11,663 nucleotides of DNA from Stemphylium vesicarium (taxonomy: Eukaryota > Ascomycota > Dothideomycetes > Pleosporales > Pleosporaceae). Below, one piece after another: positions 7,885 to 11,663 of this stretch. The first letter of the stretch is position 1. Each line of letters begins with the position of its first letter. Location of the stretch: positions 1 through 11,663 of the forward strand of contig QXCR01000381.1 in assembly GCA_004380135.1 (NCBI GenBank), read 5' to 3'. A program made the position numbers and the translations under genes. The notes below the pieces were generated by a model that worked only from the letters and a program-made list of their open reading frames with translations, searched no databases and had not been told where the DNA came from.

Positions 7885-9287
7885 CTATTTGCATCGCTTT
7901 GGCTCATCCATTTGCTCCAATAATCGATTTTCAAACCTGTCCCGAACAGATTCGGCGAAGGCCTCCATCATCTCGGGATTTAGTTTGTCGTCATCATCGA
8001 CGCCAAACTTGAAAGGTAGCGCAGATGCTGTCGATGAAAGCAAAGCATATGTCTTGAGTAAGATGCCTCTCTTCTTGGGATTCTGTACAAGGTCAGCTTC
8101 GTTACAGGCGAAGATTGCTTCTTGCAGCCTGGCACGGGATAGACTACATTCGTCAACATTTAAGCGGGGTAAGCGTGACATACTGTTGTACCCAAGTTTG
8201 ATTTTCCGCCGCCATAGGATTCTTTTGCTCCAGACTGTGCGCCCACCACCTCCTGCAGCTCCTCTGATGAGCTTAGGCTGTCGTCTGCGTCTTGGTAGAG
8301 AGCCAGCACGATGATGTACCATAGCCTGCTGTGGCTACTGTTGCACATGAAGAACTTTTCGGCGGATTCGTTGAGTAATTGGATCTTGTTTATAGGGTTT
8401 TGTCTCATATGGTCTCCCTGTCGGTTTCTGTTCAAGAATTGCATGATATGAAAAAGGCAATAGCACTTGTCCTTGCTGCCACTGCTGATGGAGTTGGAAT
8501 GCTGAGGTTCTAGATCGATGTAGAGACGTTCCTGGATAGGGAAATCCATGTCCAAGAACTCTCCGTCTAATGCGGGCGACAGCGGTGGTAGTACGTGACA
8601 ACCAAGACCGGTCGTGGCCATTGGCTCAGAGATGTTCTGGAGATTGTTTGGCTGCATTAATGTCTGGCCATGGTGCTCTGTTCGACCACTCATGACATTT
8701 TCTTCAGAATGGCCTGGGTGGTTTTGGTACCCCTCATCGGCGCGTGACTCGTAGCTCAGGGATTGTAGTGCTGTACCCAAATCCGAGTGAAACAACATGC
8801 TTTCAGAATGACTCGAATTGTCTTGTATCTGGGCGCCCGGATTTTTGCGTCTTGTTTCTTCTTTCTGGCCGGACCGGGGGCTAGCCTGATAGTCTCTAGG
8901 GTCTTCCCGAGTTAGCGAGTCGACCAACAAGTGAGCCGAAGAGAACATACCTTCTGTACTGGGTTGTGATATGGGAGTATACAGGCCCTTTCTCTGCAAT
9001 GCTTGCTCGTGTGTCCTGATAGCATTACGCACAATGGAACGTCGATGCTGACGGCTCTCATCGGATTCTAGCCGTTTCGGGCGGCCAACAGGTCTGGTAA
9101 CGCTGTACGTGCATTGTTGACTAGACTTCTGGCATCTCTCGCATGCAGGTTTCCCACGAGAACAGCTGAGTTTGCGCCGATGGCACTGATCGCAGACATT
9201 GTTGTAAGGATTTGCTCGCGAGCTGAAAGGTATCGACTCGGATTCGCCTTGATGAGAGGAACGGGTATAGGACTGGTTTGATGCCAT
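7885..9287 (-). CDS. AflR-type Zn2Cys6 transcription factor; frame change near the end
   Basis: A fungal binuclear zinc-cluster regulator, expected to be nuclear and to bind DNA upstream of metabolic genes. From the ATG at 9287 the zinc cluster is CX2CX6CX6CX2CX6C with Cys at 32, 35, 42, 49, 52 and 59. It is followed by a basic linker, RPVGRPKR (65-72), like that of AflR-type proteins. A long Ser/Gln-rich middle follows, then CYCLFHIMQFL and LWYIIVLALYQDADDSLSSS. That frame stops at 8160-8162. A second frame, one register over, continues the protein: DECSLSRARLQEAIFACNEA to a stop at 7885-7887, ending LLEQMDEPKRCK. Joining them needs an intron of length 2 mod 3 or a frameshift. Candidates are 8235-8183 (53 nt, poor donor GTCTGG) and 8191-8121 (71 nt, poor acceptor CAAG); neither is convincing. 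Spliced length would be about 445 aa, normal for this class. It may be a recent pseudogene. Its targets are unknown; the SDR is the only nearby candidate. Confidence 0.8.
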
Positions 9288-9782
9288 CTCGAACAGTGAA
9301 GCCCTTGGGTTGATGGGCTGTTACAGACGGCCCTCGATTCGTTCTTATATGCTCTAGTGCTGGGTACCTGGTCTTTTCTGTCGGAAAATACCGCCAACCT
9401 AGGACGGACTGGACATGGCATCTCGCCTATCATGTCAGCTGGCGCGTAGCCCTCCGCGCATCTTGAGCAGATATAAAAAGCTAACTTTGTCCGTATGCAA
9501 AAGCCAACTAGCTACCCTGTCTAGATGCAGCGGAATTCAAGTACCGTAACGTTAGGAAGGTTCCGGCATTGCTAAGAGCTAGCAAGGCGGAGTAAAACCA
9601 GTTCAAGATTGAATTGAGCGTAATGCAGCTTCAGGGAGCATGGTTGATGAGAAACAGACCTCATGACGACTTCTGGCAGAGAAGCCTAGTCTACTGAGCT
9701 TTATCGTCTGTCCTGCGCTCTACTGCTATGCCTTACCGATATTCTTGTAATCGATTCAACTGCTTCGTGAAAATGTCGCCCA
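9288..9782. other. 5' flank of the Zn2Cys6 gene
   Basis: About 0.5 kb upstream of the regulator. It holds no recognised gene. A minus-strand TTTTTATATC at about 9470-9480 could be a TATA element some 180 bp from the start codon, which is only a guess. The 121-codon minus frame at 9068-9433 overlaps the zinc-cluster exon in another register and is a shadow. Confidence 0.4.
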
Positions 9783-9790
9783 CCTGAAAC
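9783..9790. repeat. 8-bp target duplication, left (CCTGAAAC)
   Basis: Direct repeat directly abutting the first hAT-type MITE. An exact copy is at 9993-10000. Confidence 0.9.
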
Positions 9791-9992
9791 CAGAGTCGTC
9801 AACAATCAAGCCAAGCTGCAATCAAGCCAAATGTGGCCCCTGCTCACTAGCGGCCTAGAATGTATAGGTATGGCTATACCTAAATAGAGGGGTGGCACGT
9901 CTCTCCTATAGGTCCGTGGCTGATCGACAAGGCTAGTAAGCAGGGGCCACATTTGGCTTGATTGCAGCTTGGCTTGATTGTTGACGACTCTG
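9791..9992. mobile_element. hAT-type MITE, 202 bp, perfect 54-bp arms
   Basis: The arms 9791-9844 and 9939-9992 are exact reverse complements over 54 bp, extending to about 61 with one mismatch. The ends begin CAGAG, which fits the hAT terminal pattern, and an exact 8-bp duplication (CCTGAAAC) flanks the element, also a hAT hallmark. Each arm holds CAATCAAGCCA twice (left arm 9803-9813 and 9819-9829). The central loop contains a small palindrome (TAGGTATGGCTATACCTA). It is non-coding, so it must have been moved by a transposase elsewhere. Exact arms and target site indicate a recent insertion. Confidence 0.93.
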
Positions 9993-10000
9993 CCTGAAAC
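9993..10000. repeat. 8-bp target duplication, right (CCTGAAAC)
   Basis: Exact partner of 9783-9790; the match does not extend to a ninth base. Confidence 0.9.
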
Positions 10001-10682
10001 ACACTAGATACGATACCTAGCGTGCCATGTCAGCTAATGCATAGTACTTCACATGGCTCCATTGAACGATTATCCGAGGAGAAATTACTCCTCACGGGTC
10101 ACGACCCTGTTCGGATGCACCGGAATCCGTGCACGGTATGGTTCGTTCGAGATCGAATTGAGTATGATGCAACTTTGGGACGGGAAGGCATGCTTGACAA
10201 CAATTAGGTATACAGCCATTAGCTATCGCAGCTTCACACTTGCGTGCAGCATTCACAAAATCTGTCATTACCAGATCGACAACTGACCAACCGCGTCGAC
10301 TGTTTTGCAGCGGACAGCTGATACTAAGCCGTATACGGAAGGTGGGGCTATCCAAAACCGTTGCGCAACTGTGTTTAGGGGTGAAGCCGCAATCGTTAAC
10401 GACTGTAGTGACAACGTCTGACGAGGAATTCCAAGGACTTCTAGCATTACTCTGAATGTAGATAGCGGTTGTGGTCTATTCACTCCAAGCTACTACTCCT
10501 CCACCACCACAGAGCCGCCCGCTACGATACAACTGGTGAGTCTGTCAGATTTTACGACTTGCACACGTGCCAAGATCTATTACAGTACTGTAGCGGAGCC
10601 ATACCGGCCCGTTAGGGTAGAGCACCTGGTTTCTCTAGTGTAAGCAGGATGTCTTCGGAAATCCAGGGTACGAGGATACTTC
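10001..10682. other. Intergenic stretch between the two hAT-type MITEs
   Basis: About 0.7 kb with no supported gene. Short antisense-overlapping frames (10022-10207, 10092-10355, 10240-10455, 10268-10483) have no recognisable motif. Two small perfect hairpins sit close together, GAGGAG/CTCCTC and GGGTC/GACCC, at about 10076-10110. Confidence 0.5.
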
Positions 10683-10690
10683 GGTGGAAG
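10683..10690. repeat. 8-bp target duplication, left (GGTGGAAG)
   Basis: Exact direct repeat of 10819-10826, abutting the second hAT-type MITE. Confidence 0.9.
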
Positions 10691-10818
10691 CACAGTCCGC
10701 AACAAGCAAGCGATAGACAGATTGATTATCGTATTAGGCGTTAAAAGACCACATTCTGGCTCGTGCCACGCCTAATGCGGTAATCAATCTGTCTATCGCT
10801 TGCTTGTTGCGGACTGTG
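10691..10818. mobile_element. hAT-type MITE, 128 bp, 51-bp arms
   Basis: The arms 10691-10741 and 10768-10818 are inverted repeats over 51 bp with two mismatches, both T/C. The outer 38 bases match exactly. The flanks are an exact 8-bp duplication, GGTGGAAG. The end CACAGTCCGCAACAAGCAAGC aligns without gaps to the end of the first hAT-type MITE, CAGAGTCGTCAACAATCAAGC, at 17 of 21 positions. The 26-bp loop is non-coding. Confidence 0.92.
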
Positions 10819-10826
10819 GGTGGAAG
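10819..10826. repeat. 8-bp target duplication, right (GGTGGAAG)
   Basis: Exact partner of 10683-10690. Confidence 0.9.
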
Positions 10827-11349
10827 GCCTGTACGCTAATGAGCGGCACGACTAGGAAGCTCACTCCATCTTGCCGAGGTTATCCCGCCCGCGGTGCCTA
10901 GTCACTGAACAGAGCCTCTGTCCCGGTTCCGCCTAGATTCCAGCAGCCCGATCTCCGATGTATGTAGAAGCCGGCAATTCGCAGCACACGACACGAGCAA
11001 GTCTGAGTATGCATCTCCGGCCAGAGCCGATGGCGGTAGTATCGATGGGTCGCACTGAACCAGCGCAGGAAGCGAGTATGGCATGGAGACGTTGCAGAGG
11101 GATTGCAGACAAGTGCTGGGCGCAACGTGAGGCAATCGGCATGGGACTGGCGTGGTACACCGCAACTGCCCAAGTAAGTGCCTTGGGTACGACGCGCGAG
11201 TACGTCTTGAGCAAGTCTAACCCTCTGTAGAACAGCATTTCCCGCGCCCTCGATGCTAAATGAAGCTGCATGAGCGTACTCAGAAGGGCCTTTGGTCGGA
11301 GCTTCTACCTTGTTCTAGTTAGGAAGCGGCAGTCAACAAATAATGAAGT
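10827..11349. other. Intergenic stretch before the copia LTR
   Basis: About 0.5 kb. Four open frames of 87 to 112 codons overlap on both strands between 10898 and 11271. None has a motif I recognise, and they shadow one another. The last five bases (11345-11349, GAAGT) should be one copy of the copia target duplication. Confidence 0.45.
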
Positions 11350-11502
11350 TGTAACGGTGTGAGGAGAGGGGGAGGACTGCGCTGTCATTGTATAGCTACG
11401 AAAGAGGGCAGCTATATACGTGTGTTGGATAATAAAGTGTGGTAGCGATAACCGTACCCAACTTGTACCGGAGTGGATCTTGGCAAGGTCCAAACCGTTA
11501 CA
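11350..11502 (-). repeat. 3' LTR of the copia element, 153 bp
   Basis: The LTR is bounded by the 9-bp inverted ends TGTAACGGT...ACCGTTACA, giving the standard TG...CA termini. On the minus strand it starts right after the polypurine tract. A TATATA at 11413-11418, about 85 bp into the LTR, is a candidate promoter element. The size is small but in the range known for fungal copia elements. Confidence 0.85.
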
Positions 11503-11511
11503 CTCCCCCCC
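11503..11511 (-). other. Polypurine tract
   Basis: The minus strand reads GGGGGGGAG directly before the LTR start TGTAACGG. This is the plus-strand DNA primer site of reverse transcription in LTR elements. Confidence 0.8.
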
Positions 11512-11535
11512 AGCTGCCGTGATCAACAAAGCTGG

Positions 11536-11661
11536 CTAGTACCAGTGCCGTAGCTCTGTCGGTTCTGGTGTGTTAACCTGAGTAGTAAGGAGCTGGCGAA
11601 CATTCTCAAGCCCTAGCTGCCGCACAAACTCAGCGTGTTTCTGCCTTACAAGGGACTTTGT
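11536..11661 (-). CDS. Ty1/copia polyprotein, RNase H C-terminus (partial)
   Basis: The last 41 residues of the pol frame enter from the right edge and end at TAG (11536-11538). They begin TKSLVRQKHAEFVRQLGLEN and end ELRHWY. The LTK-L--QKH--FV-QLGL pattern is the well-conserved end of the copia RNase H domain, which removes the RNA strand during reverse transcription. The stop lies 24 bp from the polypurine tract, the spacing expected for a copia element. Whether the rest of the element is intact cannot be seen. Confidence 0.8.
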   Translation of the reverse strand, partial: TKSLVRQKHAEFVRQLGLENVRQLLTTQVNTPEPTELRHWY

Positions 11662-11663
11662 GA

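Larger units (their letters stand above)
11350..11663 (-). mobile_element. Ty1/copia LTR retrotransposon, 3' end, runs off the right edge
   Basis: Read on the minus strand from the right edge, the element shows in order the end of the pol reading frame, a 33-bp spacer including a G-run polypurine tract, and a TG...CA long terminal repeat. This order identifies the 3' end of an LTR retrotransposon. The rest, including gag, protease, integrase, reverse transcriptase and the 5' LTR, lies beyond the window. Confidence 0.85.

Noticed and set aside
8144..8183. 40-nt GTATGT...TAG intron in the regulator
   Set aside because: Good splice signals, but the length is 1 mod 3 while the frame change needs 2 mod 3, and it is shorter than usual fungal introns.
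8335..9433. Minus frames 8335-8601 and 9068-9433
   Set aside because: Shadows of the zinc-cluster gene in other registers.
1..11663. CRISPR array, tRNA or rRNA genes
   Set aside because: No regularly spaced direct repeats, cloverleaf T-arm pattern or rRNA signature was seen on either strand.

Overview
The window looks like a repeat-rich, gene-poor stretch of a filamentous ascomycete genome. Three things point that way: short GT-AG introns with CTGAC branch sites, a Zn2Cys6 transcription factor of fungal type, and fungal transposon families. Those families are Fot1/pogo-like DDE transposases, a Tad1-like LINE, Ty1/copia and short TIR elements. A Dothideomycete (Pleosporales-like) is my best guess, from family resemblance only.

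Layout. 1-432: a fragment of a Tad1-like LINE ORF1 on the minus strand, cut off at its 5' end where it meets a broken transposase. 433-1806: the C-terminal three quarters of a Fot1/pogo-like transposase, lacking its first catalytic Asp. 1918-4033: a second element of the same superfamily with 35-bp inverted repeats. Its transposase gene (2000-3880) is full length and unshifted but has three internal stops. 4041-5193: no recognisable gene. 5194-6216: a short-chain dehydrogenase/reductase (SDR) with two introns, intact in frame but without the usual active-site Tyr. 6334-6624: a nest of two MITEs (short non-coding inverted-repeat elements), one inserted in the other, both with TA target sites. 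7525-7670: a third MITE of the same family. 7885-9287: an AflR-type Zn2Cys6 regulator on the minus strand whose reading frame changes near its end. 9791-9992 and 10691-10818: two hAT-type MITEs, each with an exact 8-bp target duplication. 11350-11663: the 3' end of a Ty1/copia retrotransposon on the minus strand (end of RNase H, polypurine tract, 153-bp LTR), running off the right edge.

How it works together. Only two host genes can be supported, the SDR and the Zn2Cys6 factor. They converge on the MITE-filled interval. The pair resembles pieces of a secondary-metabolite locus, but there is no backbone synthase here, and both genes show signs of decay or divergence. The rest is transposon DNA of at least five classes and different ages. 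The old copies carry stops and transition-type differences compatible with repeat-induced point mutation (RIP). The young copies have perfect 42 to 54-bp arms.

The most interesting content is the set of five short inverted-repeat elements. They fall into two families, with no matching transposase in the window.
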